Shown one piece after another: positions 25,170 through 33,693 of a stretch of DNA of 64,000 bases. Made by a program: the position numbers and the translations under genes. The stretch lies in assembly GCF_900103195.1 (NCBI RefSeq), contig NZ_FMWU01000032.1:1-64000 (forward strand), written 5' to 3'. Origin of the DNA: Methylobacterium sp. UNC378MF. Its GTDB lineage: Bacteria; Pseudomonadota; Alphaproteobacteria; Rhizobiales; Beijerinckiaceae. Position 1 is the first letter of the stretch. Each line of letters starts with the position of its first letter. The notes under the pieces are model-generated. The model did not search any database, was not told where the DNA came from, and saw nothing but the letters and a program-made list of their open reading frames with translations.

Positions 25170-27017
25170 CTATTCCGCGGCCGGCAGACGCTCACCCCGG
25201 CTGCGGGGTTCCTTGCCGCGCGCCGTCTCGTCCAGCGCATCGGTAAACTGCAGATTCGCGAGCTGAGCGTAGAGCGCGCCCTGCGCGAGCAGGCTCTCGT
25301 GGGTTCCGGTCTCGACGATGCGGCCGTCGTCGAGGACCAGGATGCGGTCCGCGGCGCGGATCGTGGCGAGGCGGTGGGCGATCACCAGGGTCGTGCGGCC
25401 GTGCATCAAGGTGGCGAGGGCCGCCTGGACGGCGCGCTCGGATTCGGCGTCCAGAGCTGAGGTTGCTTCGTCGAGGAGCAGGATCGGCGCGTCCTTGAGG
25501 ATCGCCCGGGCGATGGCGATGCGCTGCCGCTGGCCGCCGGAGAGCGTCACGCCGCGCTCGCCCACCTGCGTCGCGTAGCCCTGCGGCAGGGCCGTGACGA
25601 AGCCGTGTGCGTTGGCGAGTTCGGCCGCGCGCCGCACCTCCGCCTCGCTGGCCTCCGGACGGCCGTAGCGGATGTTCTCCGTGACCGTGCCGGAGAATAC
25701 CACCGGGTCCTGCGGGACCAGGGCGATGCGGGATCGCAGGCGCTCCGGGTCGACCTGGGCGACATCGGTTCCGTCGACCAAGATCCGGCCCCCCTGCGGA
25801 TCATAGAAGCGCAGCAGCAGCTGGAACACCGTCGACTTGCCGGCTCCGGAGGGCCCCACGATGGCGATGCGTTCGCCGGGGGCGGCCGCGAAGCTCAGCC
25901 CGCCGAGGGCCGCATGTTCCGGACGCGTCGGGTAGGCGAAGCGCACGTCTTCGAAGGACACTGCTCCCCGCGGCGGCTCGGGCAGCGGCAGGGCCGGTGA
26001 CGGCACGCGGATCGCGGGTTCCGTGGCGAGGATCTCGGTGAGCCGCTCGGCCGCGCCGGCCGACATCGCGAGGTCGCCGTAGACTTCGGAGAGCTGGCCG
26101 AGGGCGCCCGCGCCGAACACGGCGTAGAGCACGAATTGCGAGAGTTCGCCGCCGGTCATCGTGTGATTGAGGACGCCCTGGGCGCCGTACCACATCACGC
26201 CGACCACGGAGGCCGAGATCAGGAAGATCGCGACCCCGGTGAGGAGCGCCCGCGCCCGGATCGAGGCGCGTGCGGCCGCGTAGGCCTCTTCGGAAGCCGC
26301 CTCGTACCGGGCCGCCGTCGAGGCCGAGCGGCCGAAGGCCTGCATGGTCCGCACCGCCCCGATTGCCTCGGCGGCATACGCGGAGGCTTCGGCGAGCCGG
26401 TCCTGGGCCGCCCGGGAGCGCCGTCGCACGCCGCGGCCCGACACGATCAGCGGGAAGACGATGACGGGGATCGCGGCCAGCACCATCACGGACAGGCGCG
26501 GGCTGGTCACCACCATCATGGCGGTGGCGCCCACGAACAGGAACAGGTTGCGCAGCAGGATCGAGATCGAGACGCCGAAGGCCGATTTGATCTGCGTCGC
26601 GTCCGCGGTGAGCCGCGAGACGATCTCGCCGGATTGCGCCCGGTCGAAGAAGGCAGGGTCCAGCAGGGTCAGCCGTGCGAAGACGGCGCTGCGCAGGTCC
26701 GCGACCACCCGCTCGCCCAGAGTCACGACCGTGTAGACGCGCGCGGCGCTCGACAGCGCGAAGGCCGTGACGACGCCGAGCAGGCCCAGGAAATAGGCAT
26801 CGATCACCCCCGAGCCGTCGGCGGTGAAGCCGTGGTCGATGACCCGGCGCATGGCGATCGGCACGACCAGCGTCGAGGCGGAGGCGCAAGCGAGGGCGAT
26901 CAGGCCGGCGGCGATCCGCGCGCGGTAGCGCAGGGCGAAGGGAAGGAGCGGCCGGAGGGCGCTCAGCGGGGCTCTGGGCCGTCCGTCTGCGGCCGCCTTG
27001 GTCTTACGGGCCATCAC
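25170..27017 (-). CDS. ABC exporter (MsbA/multidrug type), fused TM-NBD
   Basis: A 615-residue half-transporter: six transmembrane helices in the first 330 residues and an ATPase domain from about 360. The ATPase motifs are intact: Walker A GPSGAGKSTVFQLL, signature LSGGQRQRIAIARAIL, Walker B ILLLDEATSALD, and the H-loop VIAHRLATI. It would work as a homodimer exporting a lipid or hydrophobic compound. Translation can begin at either of two adjacent Met codons. It is divergent from rpmE. Confidence 0.9.
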   Translation of the reverse strand: MMARKTKAAADGRPRAPLSALRPLLPFALRYRARIAAGLIALACASASTLVVPIAMRRVIDHGFTADGSGVIDAYFLGLLGVVTAFALSSAARVYTVVTLGERVVADLRSAVFARLTLLDPAFFDRAQSGEIVSRLTADATQIKSAFGVSISILLRNLFLFVGATAMMVVTSPRLSVMVLAAIPVIVFPLIVSGRGVRRRSRAAQDRLAEASAYAAEAIGAVRTMQAFGRSASTAARYEAASEEAYAAARASIRARALLTGVAIFLISASVVGVMWYGAQGVLNHTMTGGELSQFVLYAVFGAGALGQLSEVYGDLAMSAGAAERLTEILATEPAIRVPSPALPLPEPPRGAVSFEDVRFAYPTRPEHAALGGLSFAAAPGERIAIVGPSGAGKSTVFQLLLRFYDPQGGRILVDGTDVAQVDPERLRSRIALVPQDPVVFSGTVTENIRYGRPEASEAEVRRAAELANAHGFVTALPQGYATQVGERGVTLSGGQRQRIAIARAILKDAPILLLDEATSALDAESERAVQAALATLMHGRTTLVIAHRLATIRAADRILVLDDGRIVETGTHESLLAQGALYAQLANLQFTDALDETARGKEPRSRGERLPAAE

Positions 27018-27254
27018 GCCTCACGTGTTATCGTTCTCCCGGTCCGCGGCGCTTGTGACCGGGGAGCGGCTGCGGTATAGGCCGCCGCTCATCCGATTGC
27101 GTGTGTTCAATGGCCGCGGGCCGCCACCACGGTCGGCTTGGACGTGCCGTTGCCACGAACCCATGGTTCGGTGCAACCGGTGACATCTTCCGCATTCCGG
27201 GCCGGGCGGCGCCTCCTGCGCTTCCCGCCGGCGTGCCAGACAGGGACCAAGGTC

Positions 27255-27503
27255 ATGGCGAAGGACGCGGCCGCGAAGGCCAAGGGGACCGAGCACCCCG
27301 ATTACCACTTCATCAAGGTCGTGATGACGGATGGTACCGAGTACCAGACCCGTTCGACCTACGGGAAGGAGGGCGATACCCTCAATCTCGATATCGATCC
27401 GCTGACCCATCCGGCCTGGACCGGTGGCGAGCAGAAGATGCTCGACCGCGGCGGCCGGGTGTCGCGCTTCAACTCGCGGTTCGGCAATCTCGGCAAGCGC
27501 TGA
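27255..27503 (+). CDS. rpmE: 50S ribosomal protein L31
   Basis: An 82-residue L31. The sequence HPDYHFIKVVMTDGTEYQTR and the end HPAWTGGEQKMLDRGGRVSRFNSRFGNL identify the family. It lacks the zinc-binding Cys set of the Zn+ form, as is usual in alphaproteobacteria. The ATG at 27255 begins the known protein; the upstream codons do not. A strong intrinsic terminator follows 32 bases after the stop, so it is probably monocistronic. It is divergent from the ABC exporter gene. Confidence 0.93.
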   Translation: MAKDAAAKAKGTEHPDYHFIKVVMTDGTEYQTRSTYGKEGDTLNLDIDPLTHPAWTGGEQKMLDRGGRVSRFNSRFGNLGKR

Positions 27504-27535
27504 GCGCAGCCGCTGCGGCGTCGAAGCTGTTCAAG

Positions 27536-27567
27536 ACGGGCGGTTCCTCACGGGACCGCCCGTTTTT
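27536..27567 (+). terminator. Intrinsic terminator of rpmE
   Basis: ACGGGCGG and CCGCCCGT form a GC-rich stem with a short loop, followed directly by TTTTT. This is the only hairpin in the window with a real T tract. Confidence 0.85.
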
Positions 27568-27872
27568 CGTGCGTCGCCTCGCGCGGTAGAGGCAGCGCCC
27601 GTTATCCACAGGACACGTTTGCAAAGATCGCGCGGACCGCGCGGCGAACCGCGCGTCCATGCAGGCGGACGGAAACGCTTCTTCTCGTTCGGGCGGCGCT
27701 CGCGGCCTCCCTGGCCGGGCCCAGCCGTTGCCGATTCATTCAAAGCGCGGCTGGGACGTCGTATCCTTCTCCGGTCACCCGCGGTTCGTCCGGAAGCCGC
27801 AGCGGGCGCGCGGGCGCCCCTGCCTGTCCGGGGGCCGGCGCTCTTCGGATGTACTGCCAGGATCGAGAGACG
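27568..27872. other. Intergenic region before the MetQ-like gene
   Basis: No gene is recognisable. It contains one perfect DnaA-box nonamer TTATCCACA at 27602-27610 but no cluster of such boxes. I see no SAM riboswitch-like fold before the MetQ-like gene. Confidence 0.4.
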
Positions 27873-28655
27873 ATGAGACGTTTGCTGCTGTTGGTTTTCG
27901 CCATGATCGCTCTGGCCGCCGCGCCGGCCGTGGCCGCGGACAAGATCAAGGTCGGCATCATGGGCGGGGATGCCGAAGTCCTCTGGGGGAAGGCCAAGGA
28001 GATCGCGGCCCGCGACGGGCTCGACATCAACCTGGTGGTGTTCTCCGACTACCTGCTGCCGAACGAGGCGCTCCACTCCGGCGACCTCGACGCCAACGCC
28101 TTCCAGCACAAGCCGTTTCTCGCCAACCAGATCAAGGCGCGCGGCTACAAGATCGTCCCCGTCGGCGAGACGATCGTGACGCCGATCGGCCTGTACTCCA
28201 AGCGGGTCAAGGCCGTCGGGGACCTGAAGGACGGCGCGCTGGTCGGGATCCCGAACGACCCGTCGAACGGTGGTCGGGCGCTTCTTCTGCTGCAGGCCGA
28301 GAAGCTGATCCGCCTGAAGGACGGGGTCGGCCTGCTGCCCACGGTGTTCGACGTCGTCGACAATCCCAAGCGGCTGAAGTTCCAGGAGGTCGACGCCGCG
28401 CAACTGCCCCGCAGCCTCGAGGATCTCGACGCCGCGGTGATCAACACCAACTACGCCGTCGATGCCGGCCTGACCCCGGGCAAGGATTCCATCGCCCTCG
28501 AGTCCAAGGTCGACAATCCCTACAACAACGTCATCGTCGTCCGCGAGGCGGACACGAAGGCGCCCTGGGTGCCGAAGCTGCTCCACGCGTTTCAGAATGA
28601 CGCGATCCGCCAGATCCTGAAGGAGCAGTTCCCGGGCCAGTTTCCGGCGTTCTGA
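27873..28655 (+). CDS. MetQ/NlpA-family substrate-binding protein
   Basis: A 260-residue periplasmic binding protein. The signal peptide (residues 1-20, cut after AVAA) is followed by the NlpA fold: IKVGIMGGDAEVLWGKAKEI, SDYLLPNEALHSGDLDANAF, QHKPFL and, near the end, VVREADTKAPWVPKLL. Family members bind methionine for MetNI importers. Unlike typical members it has no lipobox cysteine at the cleavage site, so it should be soluble rather than a lipoprotein. No MetN or MetI gene is next to it, so it is a solitary receptor. The ATG at 27873 starts the signal peptide. Confidence 0.85.
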   Translation: MRRLLLLVFAMIALAAAPAVAADKIKVGIMGGDAEVLWGKAKEIAARDGLDINLVVFSDYLLPNEALHSGDLDANAFQHKPFLANQIKARGYKIVPVGETIVTPIGLYSKRVKAVGDLKDGALVGIPNDPSNGGRALLLLQAEKLIRLKDGVGLLPTVFDVVDNPKRLKFQEVDAAQLPRSLEDLDAAVINTNYAVDAGLTPGKDSIALESKVDNPYNNVIVVREADTKAPWVPKLLHAFQNDAIRQILKEQFPGQFPAF

Positions 28656-28662
28656 TCGTCGG

Positions 28663-28681
28663 GGCCGGTCAGGCCGGCCCT
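28663..28681. terminator. Hairpin between convergent genes
   Basis: GGGCCGG and CCGGCCC form a 7-bp stem with a 5-base loop between the stops of the MetQ-like gene and the DUF1465 gene. It could end transcripts from either side; there is no T tract. Confidence 0.4.
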
Positions 28682-28706
28682 GAGCGGCGGCGCCCCGGGG
28701 GGGCGC

Positions 28707-29237
28707 TCAACCCTCGCTCATCCGGAACGCCATCCGCAGCAGGCCCTGCTGCGCGGCGACCGGGCTCTCCACCGGCGTGGGGGTCGGTCGGTCCTCGGCG
28801 ATCAGCGCGTCGAGGTGCAGGATGCGGCTGTGCAGCCGCCGCGCCCGGATGATCAACTGCTGGAGGCGCATCGGCAGCAGGTTGAAATCCTGCTGCTTCG
28901 GCGGCTCGGACGTTCCGAGCTTGACCCGGTGCTTTTCCTGGAGCGCCTCGGCCGGCGTCATCTCGCCTTCGGCGACCGCGCGCTGCACCAGAAGCCACGA
29001 GGCGATCTGCATCAAGAGCGTGGTCAGGCGCATGCTCTCGGCCGCGTAGCTCAGCGTCGCGTCCCGGGAGACGAGGCGCGACTCGTCTCGCCCTTCGCCG
29101 TCGAGATAGGCGGCCGTCTCCTCGACTAGGGTCATCCCGTCGCGGAACAGTGCCTTGAAGGCTTCCGAATTGACGTAGGACCTGCCGAAATCGACCCAGT
29201 CCTGATCGTCCCGGAACGTGACATCGAAGCCGTTCAT
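28707..29237 (-). CDS. DUF1465 family protein, RcdA-like
   Basis: A 176-residue helical protein of the DUF1465 family, which includes Caulobacter RcdA, an adaptor helping ClpXP degrade CtrA. Typical parts are SEAFKALFRDGMTLVEETAA, YAAESMRLTTLLMQIASWLL and the RRLHSRILHLDALI helix, a three-helix-bundle layout. The ATG at 29237 is chosen because family members begin MNGFDVTF-like. About 120 bases upstream a tandem TTAACCTTAACC stands out. A cell-cycle role is inferred from the family, not shown here. Confidence 0.82.
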   Translation of the reverse strand: MNGFDVTFRDDQDWVDFGRSYVNSEAFKALFRDGMTLVEETAAYLDGEGRDESRLVSRDATLSYAAESMRLTTLLMQIASWLLVQRAVAEGEMTPAEALQEKHRVKLGTSEPPKQQDFNLLPMRLQQLIIRARRLHSRILHLDALIAEDRPTPTPVESPVAAQQGLLRMAFRMSEG

Positions 29238-29416
29238 CTGCCTCTCCTGTGCCGTCCGACGGCCCGGCTCGTTCCGATCCGGGACGCTCCGTCCTTGGCT
29301 TTCGGACGACACCGCAATCCTAGCGCCGATTGCCCCGAACATCAGGGTTCATGTTTTTTTAACCTTAACCCGCCGTCCGTGGCCTGGAGAAGAGCCCAGG
29401 ATGGCGGCACGCGCGC

Positions 29417-31558
29417 TCAGAACGAGGCGCGGATACCGCCGAAGACGCTGCGGCCGCTGCCGGGATAGAAGGCGGCCAGGGCGCCCGGGCCGCCCGCCGT
29501 CGCGGCGGCGTTGGCCACCACGGCGATATCCGAGACGTAGCGGGCATTCGTGAGGTTGCGGGCATCCACGAACAGGGCGACGCCGTCGGCGAGGTCGAGG
29601 CCGGCCTCGACGCCGAGCAGGGCGTAGCCGGGCACCCGCAGGGTGTTGGCGTGATCGGCGAAGGCGCCCTGCGGCACCCAGTCAAGCGACGGCGCGACGT
29701 GGAAGCCGCTCGGGTGCCGGTAGCCCAGGACGGTGCGCAGCACGTCCGCCGGGATTCCGGCGATGCGGTTGTTGCCGAAGACCGGGTCGCCGACGAACCG
29801 GAAATCGTTGTGGGTCCAGATCTGGGTCACGCTGAGCCCGTCGCCCGGCCTCACGAGGTCGCGGGCGAGGTCCAGGGTGACGGCCGCCTCGACGCCCTGG
29901 TGGACCGAGCGCGGCGTATTGAAGGTCGCGGCCGGGATGTTGAGGCCGGGATTGGTCGCGAAGTTGATCAGCTCGTCGCGCAGGTCCGACCGGTAGAGCG
30001 TCACGTCGAAGGCGAGGCGGTCGACGCGCCCGCGGGCGCCGGCCTCGAAGGTCCAGGCGCGCTGCGCCCGGAGGGGCACGAAGGTGGTGCTCAGCAGGTT
30101 CTGCTGCACGAGGTCGGAGAAGTCCGGCACGTCCCGGGACCGGACGACGTCGCCGAAGATCTGGATGTCGGCCCGCGGCTGCCACAGCAGGCCGACCTTC
30201 GGGTTGATCCCCGCGTAGGTCACGTCGGCGAAGCGCGGGTTTGGGTCGCCCGGCAATCCGCCCTTGTCGCTGAAGGTCCGGTTCGACGAGAACGCCTTCG
30301 CGCCAGTCATCAGCGCAACGTCCGGCAGGAACCAGAATCGGTTCTCTCCGTAGGCCTCCAGGCTCGAGGCGCTCTGGAGGGCGTTGAGCGTCTGTGCCCC
30401 CCGCTGTCCGCGGACATTGACAAATTGCAGCGCGGAGTTCTGGCCCGCGAAGGCGCGCAGACCCAGCACCACGTCGTCGCGAAAACCGCCGAGATCGACC
30501 GTCCCGGCCCAGTGCGGGCTGATCCCGTAGGTCCAGCCATCCTGGTCGATCGCCTGGAAGATCGGGTGGTACAGGCTCTTGTGGATCGCCCAGGTGTCGA
30601 CGTCGAGCTGGCCCACGTCGAGCAGGAACGAGGTACGGTTCGCGATCCGCTCCGTCTCGACCTTGCGGGACTGGTTGCCGGTGATCGCCGTGGGGTTGGC
30701 CAGCGTCGGGGTGAGGAGGCTCTGGCCGAGGGTCAGGGTGCCCGGCAGCTTCTGATCGGTGAGATAGGTGCCGAGATAGAAGCGGGTCTCGATGTCGGGG
30801 GCGATCCGGTAGCCGATATTGGCGTTGAAATTCTTCGTGGCCTGGGCCTCGTGGGCGCGGAACCCGTCGGAATTGGTCAGCGTCGCGTTGACCAGCACGT
30901 CGAGCGGCCCGTCGATGCGGGACATCTGCGCCTGCTCGCGGATCGTGCCGAAGCTGCCGCCGTCGACCCGCAGGATGTTGGGCGCCAGCGCCGTGTAGGC
31001 CGTGGGCGTGACGGCGTTGACCGCGCCGCCGAGCGTCGTCGCCCCGAAGGTGAGCGCATTGCCGCCCTTGTAGACCTCCACCGAGCGCAGGGCGAGCGGG
31101 TCGACCTGATAGAAGTCGCCGCTCCCGTCCGCGAGGTTGAGCGGGATCCCGTCCTGCAGCAGCTCGATGCCGCGCAGGTGGAAGGCGCGGGCGATGCCGG
31201 AGCCGCGGACCGACAGGCGCAGCTCCTGCCCGTAGCGCTCCTGCACGTAGACGCCGGGCACGTCCTTGAGCACGTCGCGGAGCGTGTTGGTGTAGCGGTC
31301 CTGGAGCGCCGCGGCGTCGACGAAGGCCACGGAGCCGACGGTTCCCGCCAGGGCGGCCCTCTGGCGGTCGACGCTCGGCACCGAGAGCGAGCCGCGGGTC
31401 TCGTCCGACGGAGCGTCCGCGGCGGCGGTGCCGACGACGCTGAGTTCGGACAGGGTGACCGAGGCGGCGGACGGCGTCTGGGGCTGTGCTGCGGCCGGCG
31501 TCGCGCAGGTGAACAGCAGGAGCGCGGCGCATCGGCCGGCCCGGAACTGGAGGGGCAT
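29417..31558 (-). CDS. TonB-dependent outer membrane receptor, copper locus
   Basis: A 713-residue outer-membrane receptor. A signal peptide (to about residue 24, AAAQ) is followed by a TonB-box-like stretch, a plug domain (about 55-170, with LKDVPGVYVQERYGQELRLS and VEVYKGGNALTFGATTLGGA) and a 22-strand barrel ending in the terminal Phe (GIRASF). It imports a substrate, powered by TonB. Its place downstream of copper-type genes, in one direction with short gaps, suggests copper or a copper complex as substrate, but siderophore-type receptors look alike and this is inference. The ATG at 31558 starts the signal peptide; upstream codons are shadow. Confidence 0.85.
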   Translation of the reverse strand: MPLQFRAGRCAALLLFTCATPAAAQPQTPSAASVTLSELSVVGTAAADAPSDETRGSLSVPSVDRQRAALAGTVGSVAFVDAAALQDRYTNTLRDVLKDVPGVYVQERYGQELRLSVRGSGIARAFHLRGIELLQDGIPLNLADGSGDFYQVDPLALRSVEVYKGGNALTFGATTLGGAVNAVTPTAYTALAPNILRVDGGSFGTIREQAQMSRIDGPLDVLVNATLTNSDGFRAHEAQATKNFNANIGYRIAPDIETRFYLGTYLTDQKLPGTLTLGQSLLTPTLANPTAITGNQSRKVETERIANRTSFLLDVGQLDVDTWAIHKSLYHPIFQAIDQDGWTYGISPHWAGTVDLGGFRDDVVLGLRAFAGQNSALQFVNVRGQRGAQTLNALQSASSLEAYGENRFWFLPDVALMTGAKAFSSNRTFSDKGGLPGDPNPRFADVTYAGINPKVGLLWQPRADIQIFGDVVRSRDVPDFSDLVQQNLLSTTFVPLRAQRAWTFEAGARGRVDRLAFDVTLYRSDLRDELINFATNPGLNIPAATFNTPRSVHQGVEAAVTLDLARDLVRPGDGLSVTQIWTHNDFRFVGDPVFGNNRIAGIPADVLRTVLGYRHPSGFHVAPSLDWVPQGAFADHANTLRVPGYALLGVEAGLDLADGVALFVDARNLTNARYVSDIAVVANAAATAGGPGALAAFYPGSGRSVFGGIRASF

Positions 31559-31602
31559 GGGGCGGAATCCGTGTCTGGTGATCGGGAGGAAGTGGCGATC
31601 GG

Positions 31603-32043
31603 TCAGACGTCGGGTGGGGCGCGGGCTCCGAGCCCGGGACGCGGGGGTGCCCGCGGGAGGGCGACGCGCTGCGGACGCGGGCCGGCGGCTACGACAGGCC
31701 GGGCGACCGGGATGGCCGTGGCGGCCGACGGCGCGGGGAGGGCGGCCGGCCCGGCCGCCTGACAGGCGACGCAGCAATCCCCGCGGTGATGGGCCGGCAG
31801 GTGCTTGCCCGCCGGTGCCGGACCGGTCTGGCCATCATCGGCGAGGCAGAGGATATGGACCGACCCCGCGTCGGCGGACACCAGGCCGCCGAGGATGCCC
31901 TGCAGCGCCAGGGCGTAGAGGGCGAGCAGTGCGACGATCCGGGCGAGCGCGCACGCCGACCGCGCGGGGGCGACCCGAGGGTCCGCGCGGCCGCGACGGC
32001 CGGGCGCCGCGGCGGCCCGGCCTCGTGGATCTGCTCGCGTCAC
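31603..32043 (-). CDS. DUF2946-type membrane protein (copy A)
   Basis: A 146-residue protein with a single hydrophobic segment (about residues 33-56) followed by a periplasmic part holding a His/Cys cluster: HHRGDCCVACQAAGPAA. This matches DUF2946, small proteins found near copper and TonB genes. The remainder is Pro/Ala-rich. It lies between the TonB receptor (45 bases downstream) and the YcnI-PCuAC gene (36 bases upstream). A second, clearly related copy is at 33088. A metal-binding role is inferred from the cysteines and the context. Confidence 0.65.
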   Translation of the reverse strand: MTRADPRGRAAAAPGRRGRADPRVAPARSACALARIVALLALYALALQGILGGLVSADAGSVHILCLADDGQTGPAPAGKHLPAHHRGDCCVACQAAGPAALPAPSAATAIPVARPVVAAGPRPQRVALPRAPPRPGLGARAPPDV

Positions 32044-32079
32044 GGCGGTCGCCCGGCAGCCGAGGCTCCGTCCGGGCGG

Positions 32080-33045
32080 CTAGTGCTGGTGCTGGCCGCC
32101 CGGTGCGCCCGCGCCAATCGGCGCCACCGTGAAGGTCACCGGCACGGCGCCGGCCCGCTGGAAGGTGAGCGTCCCCGCGATGGCCTCGCCCGCCTTCGGC
32201 GCGCCGGTCAGGTCCTCGAACATCAGGTGATAGCCGCCGGGCTTCAGCTCCACGGTCTCGCCGGGCTTGATCGTGAGGCCGCCCGAGACCGGCGCCATCT
32301 TCATGACGCTGCCCTCCATCGACATGGAGTGGATGTCGCTGCTCTTGGCGAAGGGCACCGTCGCGCCCGTGAGCGTGTCTGGCACGCTCCCCGTGTTGGT
32401 GATGCGCACGTACCCGCCCGCGACCTTGGCGCCGTTCGGGGTGGCGCGCAGCCACGGCGTCTCGATCGTCAGGTCGCCGGCCTTCACGGTCGAGGCGGCG
32501 GGCGTCGCCGCGGCCGGCGCGCCGCCCGCCTGGGCGACCTGGACGATTCGGAAGGACGGCGCGGCTGCCTTCAGGTCGTGGGCGTCCTGACCGGCCTTGG
32601 GGATCTCCGACCAGGAATGGCTGCCCTCCGCGCAATCCTGCTGGACCGGGACGTAGACGGTCGCGCCGGGCTCGAACGTGCCGGCGACCTGCGCCAGGAA
32701 GGTGAACTCGTCGACCTGATCGTCCGGCAGGGAGCCGCCGCTCCAGGTGATCGCCGTCACGCCCTCCGAGGCCGTGCCGTGGTGGGTCGCGTAGGTCTTG
32801 GCGTAGGGCCCGCGCGTCGTCGCGAGGGTCCAGCCGGGCTTCGGCATCGGCTTGGCGCCGATCAGGCCCTCCGGGATGGTAACGCTCACGCGGGTCGTCG
32901 GCTTACCGTTGCAGCCGTGCATGATCTGGACGACGCCGCGATACGAGACGCCGGGGGCGGCCTGTTTGCGTTCCAGCACCGCGTGGGCCTGCGCCGCGGA
33001 AGCGAGCAGCCCGAGGCCGAGGGCGGCCGAGACAAGGGTCTTCAT
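32080..33045 (-). CDS. YcnI (DUF1775)-PCuAC copper-binding fusion protein
   Basis: A 321-residue exported protein joining two copper-binding domains. After a signal peptide (residues 1-20) the mature protein begins HAVLERKQ, so the N-terminal His (H21) can act as the mono-histidine brace described for YcnI. The DUF1775 domain covers about 21-165. An Ala/Pro linker leads to a PCuAC (DUF461) domain (about 185-305) with the DIHSMSMEGSVMKM motif and a later GGYHLMF, matching the H..M and HxM copper ligands. The tail GGQHQH adds histidines. It likely carries Cu(I)/Cu(II) in the periplasm, for cytochrome oxidase or for resistance. It is central in a four-gene minus-strand unit. Confidence 0.88.
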   Translation of the reverse strand: MKTLVSAALGLGLLASAAQAHAVLERKQAAPGVSYRGVVQIMHGCNGKPTTRVSVTIPEGLIGAKPMPKPGWTLATTRGPYAKTYATHHGTASEGVTAITWSGGSLPDDQVDEFTFLAQVAGTFEPGATVYVPVQQDCAEGSHSWSEIPKAGQDAHDLKAAAPSFRIVQVAQAGGAPAAATPAASTVKAGDLTIETPWLRATPNGAKVAGGYVRITNTGSVPDTLTGATVPFAKSSDIHSMSMEGSVMKMAPVSGGLTIKPGETVELKPGGYHLMFEDLTGAPKAGEAIAGTLTFQRAGAVPVTFTVAPIGAGAPGGQHQH

Positions 33046-33087
33046 GGGAGTACATCCGTCCTGAGGGATCCGAAGGGTGGTGATCGC

Positions 33088-33465
33088 TCAGGCGGTTGGC
33101 GGCCCCCTCGGGGACGCGATGGTGCCGGGCGGCGCGCGGGCGCCGACGCTGTCGGTGAAGGGCCAGGCCGAATGACGGTTCGTGGCCACGGCCCATCGGA
33201 CGCCGATGGCGGCCGGCCGCGGCGGAAGCGCCGGGCCGGTGGCCTGGGCCGCCGTGCAGCAATCGCCGTGGCCATGGGGGAGGGGCGCGCCCGGTACAGC
33301 GGACCCGTCGGAATGCTGCGCGCAGAGACCGTCGATCGTCGTCGGCAACGGCATCAGGCCGCCGAGAAAGGCCTGAAGCAGCAGGGCGTAGAGCGCCAGC
33401 ACGGCGATCGCGGCCCGCAGGGCCGGCCCGACACGTCGATCCGAATGGGGCTCGCCCGAATCCAT
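33088..33465 (-). CDS. DUF2946-type membrane protein (copy B)
   Basis: A 125-residue paralogue of the protein at 31603. It has one hydrophobic segment (about residues 15-36, with AVLALYALLLQAFLGGL, close to ALLALYALALQGILGGL in copy A) followed by HGHGDCCTAAQATGPA with a His-rich CC motif. The ATG at 33465 is preferred over 33516 because the membrane segment then sits near the N-terminus. It is probably the first gene of the copper-type unit, with 42 bases before the YcnI-PCuAC gene. Metal-binding is inferred. Confidence 0.62.
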   Translation of the reverse strand: MDSGEPHSDRRVGPALRAAIAVLALYALLLQAFLGGLMPLPTTIDGLCAQHSDGSAVPGAPLPHGHGDCCTAAQATGPALPPRPAAIGVRWAVATNRHSAWPFTDSVGARAPPGTIASPRGPPTA

Positions 33466-33693
33466 GCTGCTCCCGCGCGCCGTCCGAACCGGACCGCTAT
33501 GGCATCTCTGCCACACCTGGCCGACTTAGGCTGTTGCCAGGGTGCCGCACCGAAACGCAGCGTGCGCTGGCGCACGGCGATGCCACATTCCGGCCCCTTC
33601 GATAGGGAGTCTTAACGCCATCCCGACACCGTGGCGCCCGAGACAATCCGCTCCCGTCACGCCCTGACGAACCCCGGACCAGAGCCAGGACCG

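Noticed and set aside
27602..27610. Perfect DnaA box TTATCCACA, possible origin
   Set aside because: Only one such box is present and no AT-rich unwinding region or usual origin genes are near.
29417..31777. 786-residue form of the TonB receptor
   Set aside because: The extra 73 residues are Arg/Pro-rich shadow sequence; the signal peptide begins at 31558.
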